NCBI RefSeq assembly: GCF_014638995.1
Contig: NZ_BMFR01000002.1
Coordinates: forward strand, 44,203-108,202
Length of the DNA stretch: 64,000 bases
Reading direction: 5' to 3'
Source: Virgibacillus oceani
GTDB taxonomy: Bacteria > Bacillota > Bacilli > Bacillales > Amphibacillaceae
Shown: positions 48,107-56,816 of the stretch, piece after piece
Layout: each line of letters begins with the position of its first letter
Position numbering within the stretch: the first letter of the stretch is position 1
Notes under the pieces: generated by a model
Told to the model about the DNA's origin: nothing
The model's input: only the letters and a program-made list of their open reading frames with translations
The model's database searches: none
Position numbers and translations under genes: made by a program

Positions 48107-49294
48107 CTATTTTTCTAACCTTTCTTCAACCTGCAGCAGCTGCTCTCTTAATGTATTTACTTCCTGATCACTTACATCCTTTTCCCCGTATCTAACCTTT
48201 TGATAGACTGTTAAATAATTATCAATTCCTAAACGTGCAAGCCAATCCTCAACCGTTTCAAATGGGCTTCTTCCATATCCATTTTTAAGTGCCTTTTTTT
48301 CAAAATTATAAACTAGTTTTCTTACTGGGTGACTTGGTTTTCTTTGTGCTGCAACTATTTTACTTATGAAACTCCTGTTATCTCTTTGTTTATCATCCAG
48401 ATTTCCATAAACAATCGCATCACTTACATCTGCTTGATCCGCGATTCTAAATTTTTTGTTAAAAAATCTAATTGCCAATATAATAATAATGGCTGCGATA
48501 GTAAGAGATATTGTCCAATAAATGTATGGCATGATTTCCTCAATAAGTGAGGTGTTACTGCCCTGCTGCAGTTCGTTTAACTGTTTTTGCTGCTGTTCCA
48601 TTGGTGTTTCACTGCCTGGAAGCTGTACCTTATTAAAATCCAAAAATTGAAAAACAAAGGCAACCTTACTTGCAGCCACCGCTGCTGCATAGCTTAACCC
48701 CTCACCGATTTTCAAGAATAAATTCCTGCCAGGATCAAATAGCAGGAAAATAAGAACGGATCCCATTGACAACATGAATCCAATGTAAAGCCATAGTTTG
48801 TTATCAAACCGTTTCCTCTCCTCCTTTTGTATAACAGTCAAATGACTGCTGATATACCCGACAATTAAAAATAAAAACTGTAAAAACGCATAAAGGATAA
48901 TCTGATACTCATTGATTAAAAGCATTAGACCTGTTGCTAGTACCAGTGTTATTTTTATATAACCCATTTCCCGATTCAGAACAGTTTCATTTCGAATATT
49001 GATGAAACGCCATGCCAACGCAACTGAAAATACAATACCCATGAACAATGGATAGTCACTTGCATAGAAAATTACAATGAAAAATGGTGCTGAGATGATA
49101 TACCACATATAGCTGTTGCTGATCTTAGTGAAAATCAAATATATCATGCAAATTCCACTAGCTATCACGAGAAAGCTTCCATATGGAACTAACTTAAAAT
49201 GATAATACATAACAGGAAGACAGACTAAAAACAGGAGAATTGCTTCACTCATAAAATGATATGCATAAGTTATATTTGATTGTTTAGTTTGCAT
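48107..49294 (-). CDS. Membrane protein with DUF4129 C-terminal domain, no transglutaminase core
   Basis: A 395-residue protein with about six or seven membrane helices in residues 10-215, a linker, one more helix (about residues 262-282), and a cytoplasmic C-terminal DUF4129-type domain with NGYGRSPFETVEDWLARLG (about residues 334-352). The order matches TgpA-like proteins of MoxR-DUF58 operons, but the catalytic transglutaminase domain normally found between is missing. It overlaps the DUF58 gene by 11 bases. Function is unknown. Confidence 0.75.
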   Translation of the reverse strand: MQTKQSNITYAYHFMSEAILLFLVCLPVMYYHFKLVPYGSFLVIASGICMIYLIFTKISNSYMWYIISAPFFIVIFYASDYPLFMGIVFSVALAWRFINIRNETVLNREMGYIKITLVLATGLMLLINEYQIILYAFLQFLFLIVGYISSHLTVIQKEERKRFDNKLWLYIGFMLSMGSVLIFLLFDPGRNLFLKIGEGLSYAAAVAASKVAFVFQFLDFNKVQLPGSETPMEQQQKQLNELQQGSNTSLIEEIMPYIYWTISLTIAAIIIILAIRFFNKKFRIADQADVSDAIVYGNLDDKQRDNRSFISKIVAAQRKPSHPVRKLVYNFEKKALKNGYGRSPFETVEDWLARLGIDNYLTVYQKVRYGEKDVSDQEVNTLREQLLQVEERLEK

Positions 49295-50495
49295 GGTTAA
49301 TCACGTCCCTTACCAAACGTTTCAGACATGCTTCATCTTCCATTTGTTCTAATTGAAAAATATTCTTTTGTGTTTGCTTCCATTTGCCGATAATTTGATT
49401 CACTTCGTTCGGAATTTGCCCAATTAAAATAATTGTTTTTGGTTTATAAAACGTTTGCCCAACACGGTGAAGCATTTGATTAAGCGGAACAATCATAGAT
49501 TGCGAACGAATACGCGCTAACATTTCCAGTGCATGAACGTAATGGGCTTTTCCTTCTCCTTCAGGCAAGTTCATATAAGGCGTACTCCCCGGCTTTCTAG
49601 CGTTAATAACCATTTCAAACGGATAGCCCTTTTTTGTTGCATATTGACATAGATAGGCGGTATACGACAATAATTTTTCCATGTCTTTATGAAGCATATT
49701 TAAACTGTGCTTTGTGCTTAGATTGACGATAAACAGATAGGACATATCAACTACCTTATCGTAAACATTAGTTTGTAGTTCCTGCGTTTTGGCAGAAGCC
49801 TTCCAATTAATTTGATGAAAAGGGTCACTATAACTGTAATCTCTTGTACCACGCGGGCTATGCACATCCTCAAATGGGGAAAAGTTCGTATGTTGTATAC
49901 CTGGTGTGACATAAGAAATTGCCTCAATCCCTTTCACTTGAATCGGTTCAGGAAATACGACATATTCCAGTTGGTAGAACGGATTATATTTTAATGTTAC
50001 AGAATCAAAATTAAATAAATGCGGAAATTTGTAATTAATATTTTTTATTTTTGACGTGCCACGCTGTTTAGCTTTGATTGGCAGTTGTACTGTAACCTTG
50101 CCTTTACCAACTACAGACAATGGCAGCGAAAACTGGTTCCAGTATTTACTCGATGATTCAACATATTTAGTTGCTTCAATAGACTGTTCTGTTTGAAATT
50201 GGAATTCTCCATTTAGAATGGGAAAAAAGGAACGGTTTTGAAATTCAAACGTCAACTCCAGTTCGTCACCGGGAAACATTCGTAACACCCGATGGCTATT
50301 TTCAAGATACAGTTTATCCCCAATCCGTTTATCATAAAATTTATTCAATAATAGATATGCAGTAAACAATCCAACTACAATAAACAGAATCGGTTTTTTA
50401 AATAAAAATCCAAGCACAACTAATACTACAATTGCAGCTAGTAAATAGTCATAGTTTTTGTCATTTGATATGCCAAATTCCTTTTGCCATATCAT
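49284..50495 (-). CDS. DUF58 domain protein
   Basis: A 403-residue protein with two N-terminal membrane helices (about residues 18-48), a beta-rich segment, and the DUF58 signature DYSYSDPFHQINWKASAKT (about residues 221-239). The C-terminal part has a von Willebrand-like layout (YLFIVNLSTKHS). DUF58 proteins work with MoxR ATPases in envelope or metal-related assembly. It overlaps moxR by four bases. Confidence 0.85.
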   Translation of the reverse strand: MIWQKEFGISNDKNYDYLLAAIVVLVVLGFLFKKPILFIVVGLFTAYLLLNKFYDKRIGDKLYLENSHRVLRMFPGDELELTFEFQNRSFFPILNGEFQFQTEQSIEATKYVESSSKYWNQFSLPLSVVGKGKVTVQLPIKAKQRGTSKIKNINYKFPHLFNFDSVTLKYNPFYQLEYVVFPEPIQVKGIEAISYVTPGIQHTNFSPFEDVHSPRGTRDYSYSDPFHQINWKASAKTQELQTNVYDKVVDMSYLFIVNLSTKHSLNMLHKDMEKLLSYTAYLCQYATKKGYPFEMVINARKPGSTPYMNLPEGEGKAHYVHALEMLARIRSQSMIVPLNQMLHRVGQTFYKPKTIILIGQIPNEVNQIIGKWKQTQKNIFQLEQMEDEACLKRLVRDVINHAN

Positions 50496-51436
50496 GCTTG
50501 ATCTACTCCAACTTCAACAGGTACAGCTACATTTGATATAATTTCATTGACAATTTCTGCTGCTGTTGTCTTAATTGATCCTTCCATCGTTAATATCAAA
50601 CGATGCTCAAACACATACGGAGATAATACCTTAATATCTTCTGGAGAAACATAATCTCTATCAAGAAGATACGCCCTTGCTTGTGCTGCTCGCATCAATG
50701 CTAGTGACCCACGTGGGCTAATTCCAAGTTCTATGTCTGTGTGAATACGTGATTGCTGAACAAGTGCGACTAAATAATCTGTTACAGCTTCAGATACTGT
50801 TATATGCTTGATATCCTCTTGCAGCATTCGTATATCTTGTACCGATAATGATGATGATACCGATTTATATGGATCGTTCGTTCGATATGTATGTAAAACA
50901 CGCTTTTCCTCTTCACTTGATGGGTAACCCAAGTCAATTTTAAACAAAAATCGATCAAGTTGCGCCTCTGGTAATGGAAAGGTTCCATAATTGCTCTCCA
51001 CAGGATTTTGTGTTGCAATAACTAGAAATGGTGCATCCACCTTTATTGTTTCTCCATCAATTGTTGACTGATGTTCTTCCATTACTTCCAAAAGGCTTGA
51101 TTGTGTTTTTGGAGTTGCGCGGTTTATCTCATCCGCTAATAAAATATTTGCTGCAACTGGGCCTACTCGCAGCTCAAATTCCTGAGTCTTCGGATTAAAA
51201 AAACGAATTCCTGTTACATCACTTGGCAAAACATCCGGGGTAAATTGTACCCGGCTAAATTTCCCGTCGATAATTTTAGCAAAGCTTTTTGCTAGTTTTG
51301 TTTTACCAGTACCCGGAACACTTTCAAGCAGCACGTGTCCCTGAGAGAGCAATGCTATAAATAATAAATCGACAACTTCTTCTTTACCGAAAATAATACC
51401 ATTCAAATCGGATTTTGCTTGTTTAATTTTATCCAT
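50492..51436 (-). CDS. MoxR-family AAA+ ATPase
   Basis: A 314-residue AAA+ ATPase. Walker A is ESVPGTGKTKLAKS (about residues 38-51), Walker B ILLADEINRATPKTQSSLLE (about residues 105-124), sensor 1 in VIATQNPVES. It likely acts as a chaperone for the two membrane partners encoded just after it. The three genes overlap or nearly overlap, indicating one operon. Confidence 0.9.
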   Translation of the reverse strand: MDKIKQAKSDLNGIIFGKEEVVDLLFIALLSQGHVLLESVPGTGKTKLAKSFAKIIDGKFSRVQFTPDVLPSDVTGIRFFNPKTQEFELRVGPVAANILLADEINRATPKTQSSLLEVMEEHQSTIDGETIKVDAPFLVIATQNPVESNYGTFPLPEAQLDRFLFKIDLGYPSSEEEKRVLHTYRTNDPYKSVSSSLSVQDIRMLQEDIKHITVSEAVTDYLVALVQQSRIHTDIELGISPRGSLALMRAAQARAYLLDRDYVSPEDIKVLSPYVFEHRLILTMEGSIKTTAAEIVNEIISNVAVPVEVGVDQA

Positions 51437-51529
51437 ATCTACCTAACAACCTTTCTCTCTATTTTGCTATAGTTTTTTGACTATTATCATTATTATTACA
51501 TACTTATTGAGAACTAGAAAGGTTTCAAA

Positions 51530-51558
51530 AAAGACAAACCCAAACCGGATTTGCCTTT
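51530..51558 (-). terminator. Intrinsic terminator of the CNNM/CorC gene
   Basis: Twelve-bp stem with two G-U pairs, arms 51530-51541 and 51547-51558, and a U-run on the minus strand. Confidence 0.78.
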
Positions 51559-51577
51559 TTCATTAGTAAGAAAGTGC

Positions 51578-52864
51578 TTATGCATTTTTAATTATTTTAA
51601 CTTTCTTGATCTGGTGTCCGTCAATTTCCTCAACAATAAATTGATATCCCTCATGTTCTGCGGTTGTTCCTTTTTTGGCATCAAGGTTGTTTGTAATGAC
51701 CCAACCGCCAATTGTGTCAACATCCTCTTCCTCTAGGGCTGTATCCAGAAGTTCATTTATATCATCTAAGAGTACCTTTCCATCAACCATAGTGGTTGTG
51801 TCATTAACTTTTTCAATCATTGGTTGTTCATTAATGTCAAACTCATCACGGATATCTCCAACAATTTCTTCTAAAATATCTTCAACAGTTAATAAACCAG
51901 CAGTTCCACCATATTCATCAATGACAATCGCCATATGAATCCGTTCTTTCTGCATTTTGATTAGAACCTGTTTTATCGGTGTCGCCTCTGACACATATAT
52001 GATCGGTCTAATAAATTTTTCAATAGACTCATGGCCGTTTTCGATATGCCCCGTAAAAATTTCCTTAAGATTCACTAAGCCAATAATATGATCCTTATCT
52101 CCATCCGCTACAGGGTACCTTGTATACTGACCTTCTCGGATAACATCTACGTTATCATGAAAGCTATCCTCTTTAAAAAAACAGATCATTTCCGTTCGGG
52201 GTGTCATAATTTCTTTTGCTAAACGGTCATCAAACTCAAAAATGTTATTAACATAAGTCATTTCCGATTGATTAATTTCTCCGCTCTTATAGCTTTCCGA
52301 AAGGATTAATCGTAATTCTTCCTCGGAGTGTGCTACCTCATGTTCTTTCATAGGTTTAAATCCAAAAAGCTGAATTAAAAGTCTTGCCGAACCATTTAAT
52401 GCCCAAATAAATGGGTACATAACTTTGTGGAACAGCATCAACGGTCTGCCCAGCCACAATGTAATTGCTTCTGCTCTCTGAATGGCAACTGTTTTCGGTG
52501 CTAATTCACCTACAACAACATGGAGAAAAGTTATAAGAATAAACGCGATCGCTACCGATATAGCATGGGAAACCGCAGAATTAATATCCAGTTTATCAAA
52601 TATTGGTTCTAAAAGACTGGCAACGGCCGGTTCACCAAGCCATCCTATCCCCAATGCTGTTACCGTTATTCCCAATTGACAAGCAGATAAATAAGCATCT
52701 AAATTATCAATTAACTTCCTAGCATGAACTGCATTTTTATTTCCTTCTTCAATTAAATGGTCAATACGTGTTGTTCGAACCTTAACAATCGCAAATTCGG
52801 TTGCCACAAAGAAAGCTGTTAAAAAAATCAATATGGCAACCATAAGTAAATTAACTATTTCCAA
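51578..52864 (-). CDS. CNNM/HlyC-CorC family membrane protein, putative Mg2+ efflux or metal transport
   Basis: A 428-residue protein starting at TTG 52864, after GAGGT. The DUF21 membrane domain (about residues 1-185) contains ACQLGITVTALGIGWLGEPA and the small-residue-rich helices. Paired CBS domains follow (about residues 205-325, IMTPRTEMICF and AIVIDEYGGTAGLLTVEDILEE). The C-terminal CorC_HlyC domain closes the protein. B. subtilis relatives include MpfA (YhdP), implicated in Mg2+ export. Its leader is long and structured (see the following entries). Confidence 0.88.
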   Translation of the reverse strand: MEIVNLLMVAILIFLTAFFVATEFAIVKVRTTRIDHLIEEGNKNAVHARKLIDNLDAYLSACQLGITVTALGIGWLGEPAVASLLEPIFDKLDINSAVSHAISVAIAFILITFLHVVVGELAPKTVAIQRAEAITLWLGRPLMLFHKVMYPFIWALNGSARLLIQLFGFKPMKEHEVAHSEEELRLILSESYKSGEINQSEMTYVNNIFEFDDRLAKEIMTPRTEMICFFKEDSFHDNVDVIREGQYTRYPVADGDKDHIIGLVNLKEIFTGHIENGHESIEKFIRPIIYVSEATPIKQVLIKMQKERIHMAIVIDEYGGTAGLLTVEDILEEIVGDIRDEFDINEQPMIEKVNDTTTMVDGKVLLDDINELLDTALEEEDVDTIGGWVITNNLDAKKGTTAEHEGYQFIVEEIDGHQIKKVKIIKNA

Positions 52865-52870
52865 TTAATA

Positions 52871-52892
52871 CCTCGTATCTTAAGAAACGAGG
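52871..52892 (-). promoter_or_regulatory. Hairpin hiding the ribosome binding site of the CNNM gene
   Basis: CCTCGT and ACGAGG (minus strand, 52887-52892 and 52871-52876) form a 6-bp stem with a 10-base loop. The 3' arm contains the GAGG that serves the TTG start at 52864, six bases on. The 5' arm follows another AGGAGG at about 52896-52901. Confidence 0.5.
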
Positions 52893-52944
52893 ATTTCACC
52901 TCCTGATTATTAAAAAATACCGCGCAAATATTTTGTTAATATAC

Positions 52945-53019
52945 TTATACCTCTTTAAAAATCACACGATCTAAACGTAAATGATTCAAAAAAAGGTTAG
53001 TATAAGAGACTTGGTTCAT
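52945..53019 (-). CDS. Putative 24-residue leader peptide of the CNNM gene
   Basis: An ATG at 53019 preceded by AAGGGAGAAGGTG opens 24 codons ending TAA at 52945. The product (starts MNQVSYTNLFLNHLRLDR) has no known relative I recognise. It lies inside the leader between the predicted promoter and the transporter start. The strong ribosome binding site is the main support; there is no homology evidence. Confidence 0.4.
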   Translation of the reverse strand: MNQVSYTNLFLNHLRLDRVIFKEV

Positions 53020-53057
53020 CACCTTCTCCCTTACTGGCATATTAACTGTATTTTCTA

Positions 53058-53069
53058 TTACCTTCCCAT
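53058..53069 (-). CDS. Putative 3-codon upstream ORF in the CNNM leader
   Basis: ATG-GGA-AGG-TAA at 53069-53058 follows AGTAGGTGATTCAG, a plausible ribosome binding site. Such start-stop ORFs can act as ribosome-pausing elements, but this could be chance. Confidence 0.2.
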   Translation of the reverse strand: MGR

Positions 53070-53094
53070 CTGAATCACCTACTTTCTATAGAGA

Positions 53095-53123
53095 ATTATA
53101 TGATACTTATACTATCTAGTCTA
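53095..53123 (-). promoter_or_regulatory. Promoter of the CNNM leader transcript
   Basis: On the minus strand TAGACT (53118-53123) and a perfect TATAAT (53095-53100) are separated by 17 bases. A start near 53088 would give a leader of about 220 nt before the TTG start. Confidence 0.5.
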
Positions 53124-53228
53124 CTTATATCATTTACATTTTTGAACAATGCAAGGATAAATTTCTCGTTTTTCGCATATCTATTCATATATAAGCATTT
53201 GGACAAGTCGAGTAGGTGAATAGTTCGT

Positions 53229-53813
53229 ATGATCCAAAAAATATTATCTGTATTTATCGGAAGTACATTTGTAGCAGTTGGAATTAATTTATTTCTGATC
53301 CCAAATCATTTACTAGATGGAGGTATTATCGGACTAGGGTTGATTGCCAAATATACTTTGGGGTTAAAACCCGGTTTAACTATAATTATTTTAAGTCTTC
53401 CATTGTATTTGATTGCATGGTTTCTTTATCGTACCTATTTTTACAATGGACTCCATGGACTTTTATTTTCTTCACTTCTTATAGACTACTTCCACCCTTT
53501 ATCCCACATACAAACTGCACCAATTCTAATCAGTTCAGTAGCTGGCGGTTTTTTAATCGGTACCGGTATTGGGATAATGATGGTAGCAAACATTAGTACA
53601 GGGGGCACAGATCTTTTAGCATTAATGCTATCTAAAGTAACTTCCCTAAATGTAGGAATATATATTCTTCTTATCGATAGTATGGTGATTTCTTTTGGAT
53701 GGCTCGTAATTCAAGAGGCAACGGTAACTTATTCCGCCATCTTGGTATTGATGGTTGGATTAACCACTTATTGCATTACCAGTTATTTTAAAACGGACGG
53801 GAAAAGCAGCTGA
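53229..53813 (+). CDS. YitT-family membrane protein
   Basis: A 194-residue protein with five predicted helices and the YitT/DUF161 marks GINLFLIPNHLLDGGIIGLG (about residues 18-37) and NISTGGTDLLALML (about residues 121-134). It lacks the C-terminal DUF2179 domain of full-length YitT proteins, so it is the short form. Function is unknown. The ATG follows TAGGTGAATAG. It is divergent from the CNNM gene. Confidence 0.83.
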   Translation: MIQKILSVFIGSTFVAVGINLFLIPNHLLDGGIIGLGLIAKYTLGLKPGLTIIILSLPLYLIAWFLYRTYFYNGLHGLLFSSLLIDYFHPLSHIQTAPILISSVAGGFLIGTGIGIMMVANISTGGTDLLALMLSKVTSLNVGIYILLIDSMVISFGWLVIQEATVTYSAILVLMVGLTTYCITSYFKTDGKSS

Positions 53814-53830
53814 ATGCACAGCTGCTTTTC
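53801..53830 (+). terminator. Intrinsic terminator of the YitT gene
   Basis: Perfect 11-bp stem GAAAAGCAGCT (53801-53811) with 53820-53830; the stop codon is in the loop. The T-run further on is broken. Confidence 0.65.
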
Positions 53831-54305
53831 AGAAGAATCATTTATCTTTTTTTGTGGATGGTTCATTCCTTATCATTCTAATAAACTGAGCTACGATAAG
53901 TAGAAAATTGTCCAATCACGGACCCATGTATCACCGGAATATGGTGTTAACCTTAGACTATATTGAACAAAATTTGTAAAATAATCTCCTAATCCTAGAA
54001 CAAACGAATCTAATATAAAAACAGTTGGACCAGAAAGAAAACAAAAACGAGCAATAAAAGACATAGCCCAAGATTTAGATGTACTGTGGAACATTTGTAA
54101 TATACCCGTAATTTATTGCGCTAAACTTTATTTTCAATACTTAGTAAAATTTTATACCTATTTGTCTTAAACCAGTACAATGCAAATCGGAAGGCGTAGT
54201 ATTTACGGTCTGCGAGAGCAAAGAGCGTCCAAAATGATGCAAAATCACCACAAGCACTTACGTAGTAGTTTACGGATAATTAACAGTAAAAATTTCGAAT
54301 ACCCA
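53831..54305. other. Gene-poor stretch with no supported gene
   Basis: The stretch holds only short ORFs (a 67-codon minus-strand ORF at 53891-54094 and smaller plus-strand ones) without ribosome binding sites or recognisable sequence. It includes the first copy of the repeat at 54188-54214. Composition suggests decayed intergenic or former mobile DNA, but no transposase remnant could be identified. Confidence 0.4.
54188..54214 (+). repeat. Short dispersed repeat, copy A
   Basis: A 27-nt block (core GGCGTAGTATTTACGG) matches 55229-55255 at 23 of 27 positions. The two copies are direct repeats about 1.04 kb apart and bracket the nitroreductase gene. Confidence 0.55.
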
Positions 54306-54357
54306 AAAAAATATCCGAACTTATACAAATTCTATTTTAAGAATTCATAGTTCGGAT
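54306..54357 (-). terminator. Intrinsic terminator of the nitroreductase gene
   Basis: ATCCGAACT (54313-54321) pairs with AGTTCGGAT (54349-54357), with a further inner stem (TTCTATTTTAAGAA). The minus-strand side ends in a U-run. Confidence 0.7.
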
Positions 54358-54401
54358 TTCTTTTTGACTAAAATACATATGTCCCAGCAACTTTTTAATA
54401 A

Positions 54402-54989
54402 TTATTTCTCTTGAAATGTACCTTCAAACATAAACGCTCCCACTTCATTACGGTCAGATGGCTTCTCGCGTTCTTGATATTGTTCGAGCAATAAATCTTT
54501 TTCCCCCTGATATCCCAAAGCAATTATTGCATGGATATCATAGTTCTCAGGGATATTTAATACCTTTTTTGCTTTTTCATGATCAAATCCACCCATTGCA
54601 TGTGAAACAAGTCCTTTACGTGCCGCTTCTAATGCTAGGTAGCCCCAGGCAGCTCCTGTGTCAAACGCATGTGAAGGATTATGTCCACCAGTGAATGTTG
54701 AATCGGTTTTGGAAACAACTGCCACTAAAACCGGAGCTTTCTCACACCAAGCAATGTTTCCTTCATATATAAAGGAAAGAAACTTTTTACGTTCCTCCTC
54801 GTTCTGTGCAGTGATAAATCTCCATGGCTGAATGTTTGCCGCAGACGGTGCCCAGCGTGCGGCTTCAAAAACACTGTAAAGAATATCTTTAGGTACTTCT
54901 TTGTTCATAAAAGCTCTAGGTGACCAGCGCTTGACATAGATTGGATCGATATCATGTGCTGCCTTACGAAACTCTTTTACTTCAAACAT
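54402..54989 (-). CDS. Nitroreductase-family FMN oxidoreductase
   Basis: A 195-residue protein of the nitroreductase family. The FMN-phosphate contacts lie in YVKRWSPRAFMNKEVP (about residues 18-33) and FEAARWAPSAANIQPWRF (about residues 42-59). The later GGFDHEKAKKVLNIPENYD and ALGYQG motifs are typical. Likely a NAD(P)H-dependent reductase of quinones or nitro compounds; substrate unknown. The ATG follows AAGGAGGCAG. It is isolated, with no operon partner. Confidence 0.9.
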   Translation of the reverse strand: MFEVKEFRKAAHDIDPIYVKRWSPRAFMNKEVPKDILYSVFEAARWAPSAANIQPWRFITAQNEEERKKFLSFIYEGNIAWCEKAPVLVAVVSKTDSTFTGGHNPSHAFDTGAAWGYLALEAARKGLVSHAMGGFDHEKAKKVLNIPENYDIHAIIALGYQGEKDLLLEQYQEREKPSDRNEVGAFMFEGTFQEK

Positions 54990-55228
54990 TGATGACTGCC
55001 TCCTTATCTCTATATGATTTGCGAGAAAAAAGTTCCGTAGCTATTATACTAGTTAAACTTACTTTTTAAAACCCTTTTACCATTTGTAATAGATAATATT
55101 AAGTTTACAAACTCAGAAGACGTAATCACCAAAGAGATAGAAAAACTATACCTTCAATATGTCATCCCGTATAAATGGAAAGATTCAGGAGAGATGCCCG
55201 GCGGGAAAGTATGAATAAACAGCTTTAC

Positions 55229-55255
55229 CGGAAAGCGTAGTATATACGGGCAGCG
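55229..55255 (+). repeat. Short dispersed repeat, copy B
   Basis: Second copy of the 27-nt block (core AGCGTAGTATATACGG), 23 of 27 positions identical to copy A. The surrounding gap (54990-55316) shows no gene. Confidence 0.55.
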
Positions 55256-55316
55256 GTGATAGGGAGAAGCATCACAAAATGTCTATATCCATTAACGGAT
55301 ACTAAAATTCATAAAA

Positions 55317-55354
55317 GAAACCGTATAACTTCAATTAAGAAGTCATACGGTTTC
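55317..55354 (-). terminator. Intrinsic terminator of the NlpC/P60 gene
   Basis: GAAACCGTAT (55317-55326) pairs with ATACGGTTTC (55345-55354), with more pairing inside (AACTT/AAGT). It lies seven bases after the gene. Confidence 0.75.
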
Positions 55355-55360
55355 ACTATA

Positions 55361-56536
55361 TTATCTTACACGTCTAACATGTCCTGCAAAATGATTTTTC
55401 CAATAACCGCTTGTCATGTCAGCAACTGCTAATCCGGTTGAGTTTTGTGAACCGATAAACTTACCGCCGCCAACGTAGATACCGACATGTCCGTTAGTCT
55501 TGTATGTGTTAAAGAAAACTAAATCACCTGGTTGAATATTACTGTAAGAAACCTTTGAACCAGTATACTGTAATCCTGCAGTGCTGGATGGAATTGAGAT
55601 TCCTGCTTGTGCAAATGCCCATGATACGAAACCTGAACAATCAAATCCACTTGGTGATCCTCCACCCCAAACATATGGTACGCCCAGATATTTATATCCT
55701 GCATTAATTGCTGTACTTAAACTTCCGCTGCTTGCCTTTGCTGGGGCTTTACTGCTTAATTGTGTCAGCTTGCCGCCATCTGAAGATTTGCTAGCTGCAA
55801 CACTTCTATTAACTTCTGCCTGAATAGCCGCCAAATTACTATCTTTAACCTTCAGCTCTGCCTTTAAATCTTTCAAATCTTGCACTTTATCTTTTAATTC
55901 TTCTTTTTTCTTTTCATTTTGTTTGCGTTGTTCAACAATTAAAGACTGCATTCCTTCAAGTTCAACCTTCATGTCTTTAAGTCCATTAAGCTTCTTCTTT
56001 ACTTTATCTTGTTTTTCTTCCAATTCTGCCTTAGCTTCTTCCTGCTGTTTCATCAAATCTGTATCAGAATCGGCAATTTTTGAAACTGCAGATACACGGC
56101 TGATAAAATCACCGAAATCCTTCGAGCCGAAGATTACTTCTAAATAGCTGATGTCACCGCCACTTTGCTGATAGGAAACAATACGATTTCGTAATATCTC
56201 ATAGCGCTTTTCAATTTCCGCTTCAAGTTTTACTATCTCTTTTTCTAGTTTATCCACTTCTTTTTTAGTAGAAGCAATTTTATCTTTTGTTTCTTTCATT
56301 TGCTTTTCATTTTCTGCTAGTGCATCATCTACTTGATTAATTTGCTTTTCAAGATCTTTAAGGTCGACTAGTGCGTCTGCAATTTTTGCTTCTGCATCTG
56401 ATAAATCAGCTTTGATTTCCGAACGTTCATCACTAATTTGTGAAGCAGATCTTTCTGCATATGCTGTACCTGTTAAAAATGTACTAGACAAACCAACCAC
56501 CGCTATTGTGGTTATTACGACTGATTTCTTCAACAT
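55361..56536 (-). CDS. cwlO: CwlO-like NlpC/P60 peptidoglycan D,L-endopeptidase
   Basis: A 391-residue secreted protein. The signal peptide is cleaved after about residue 27 (GTAYA-ERS). A long charged coiled coil (about residues 30-245) contains the FGDFISRVSAVSKIADSDTD block, typical of CwlO/PcsB-type proteins that are controlled by FtsEX. The C-terminal NlpC/P60 domain (about residues 275-391) has the catalytic Cys in GFDCSGFVSWAF and His in NGHVGIYVGG. It cuts peptide cross-bridge stems during wall growth. The ATG follows GGGGAGAAA. Confidence 0.88.
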   Translation of the reverse strand: MLKKSVVITTIAVVGLSSTFLTGTAYAERSASQISDERSEIKADLSDAEAKIADALVDLKDLEKQINQVDDALAENEKQMKETKDKIASTKKEVDKLEKEIVKLEAEIEKRYEILRNRIVSYQQSGGDISYLEVIFGSKDFGDFISRVSAVSKIADSDTDLMKQQEEAKAELEEKQDKVKKKLNGLKDMKVELEGMQSLIVEQRKQNEKKKEELKDKVQDLKDLKAELKVKDSNLAAIQAEVNRSVAASKSSDGGKLTQLSSKAPAKASSGSLSTAINAGYKYLGVPYVWGGGSPSGFDCSGFVSWAFAQAGISIPSSTAGLQYTGSKVSYSNIQPGDLVFFNTYKTNGHVGIYVGGGKFIGSQNSTGLAVADMTSGYWKNHFAGHVRRVR

Positions 56537-56682
56537 TTTCTCCCCGCTTCCCCATTACACGCCACAAATCTATATGTATATTTTCATTTCAGACGTGTTT
56601 ATTTTTTATGTAAAATTAATTCTATGTAATCTAGTAAACTATCTTAGGTAATTAGTAGTATAACATCATAAAATGACAATTA

Positions 56683-56700
56683 TGTAATATGAATATTACA
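56683..56700. promoter_or_regulatory. Perfect palindrome upstream of the CwlO-like gene
   Basis: TGTAATATGAATATTACA, two 8-base arms around two bases, about 150 bp upstream of the start. The TGTAAT half resembles WalR hexamers (TGTWAH), but the arrangement is inverted rather than direct. The rest of this 324-bp gap is AT-rich. Confidence 0.4.
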
Positions 56701-56816
56701 ATTATGTTTCAAAGGCAACAATTTTTTACATTCATGTCGAAATATCCCTAGTTCTGAAATTATGCCATGAAGAAATGCCCGCTTCTACAGGCTATACAAT
56801 CTTGTTATATAATTTT

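Noticed and set aside
52865..53228. M-box or yybP-ykoY metal riboswitch before the CNNM gene
   Set aside because: The conserved blocks of both classes are absent.
53891..54094. 67-codon minus-strand ORF in the gap near 54 kb
   Set aside because: No ribosome binding site and no recognisable family; codon use looks random.
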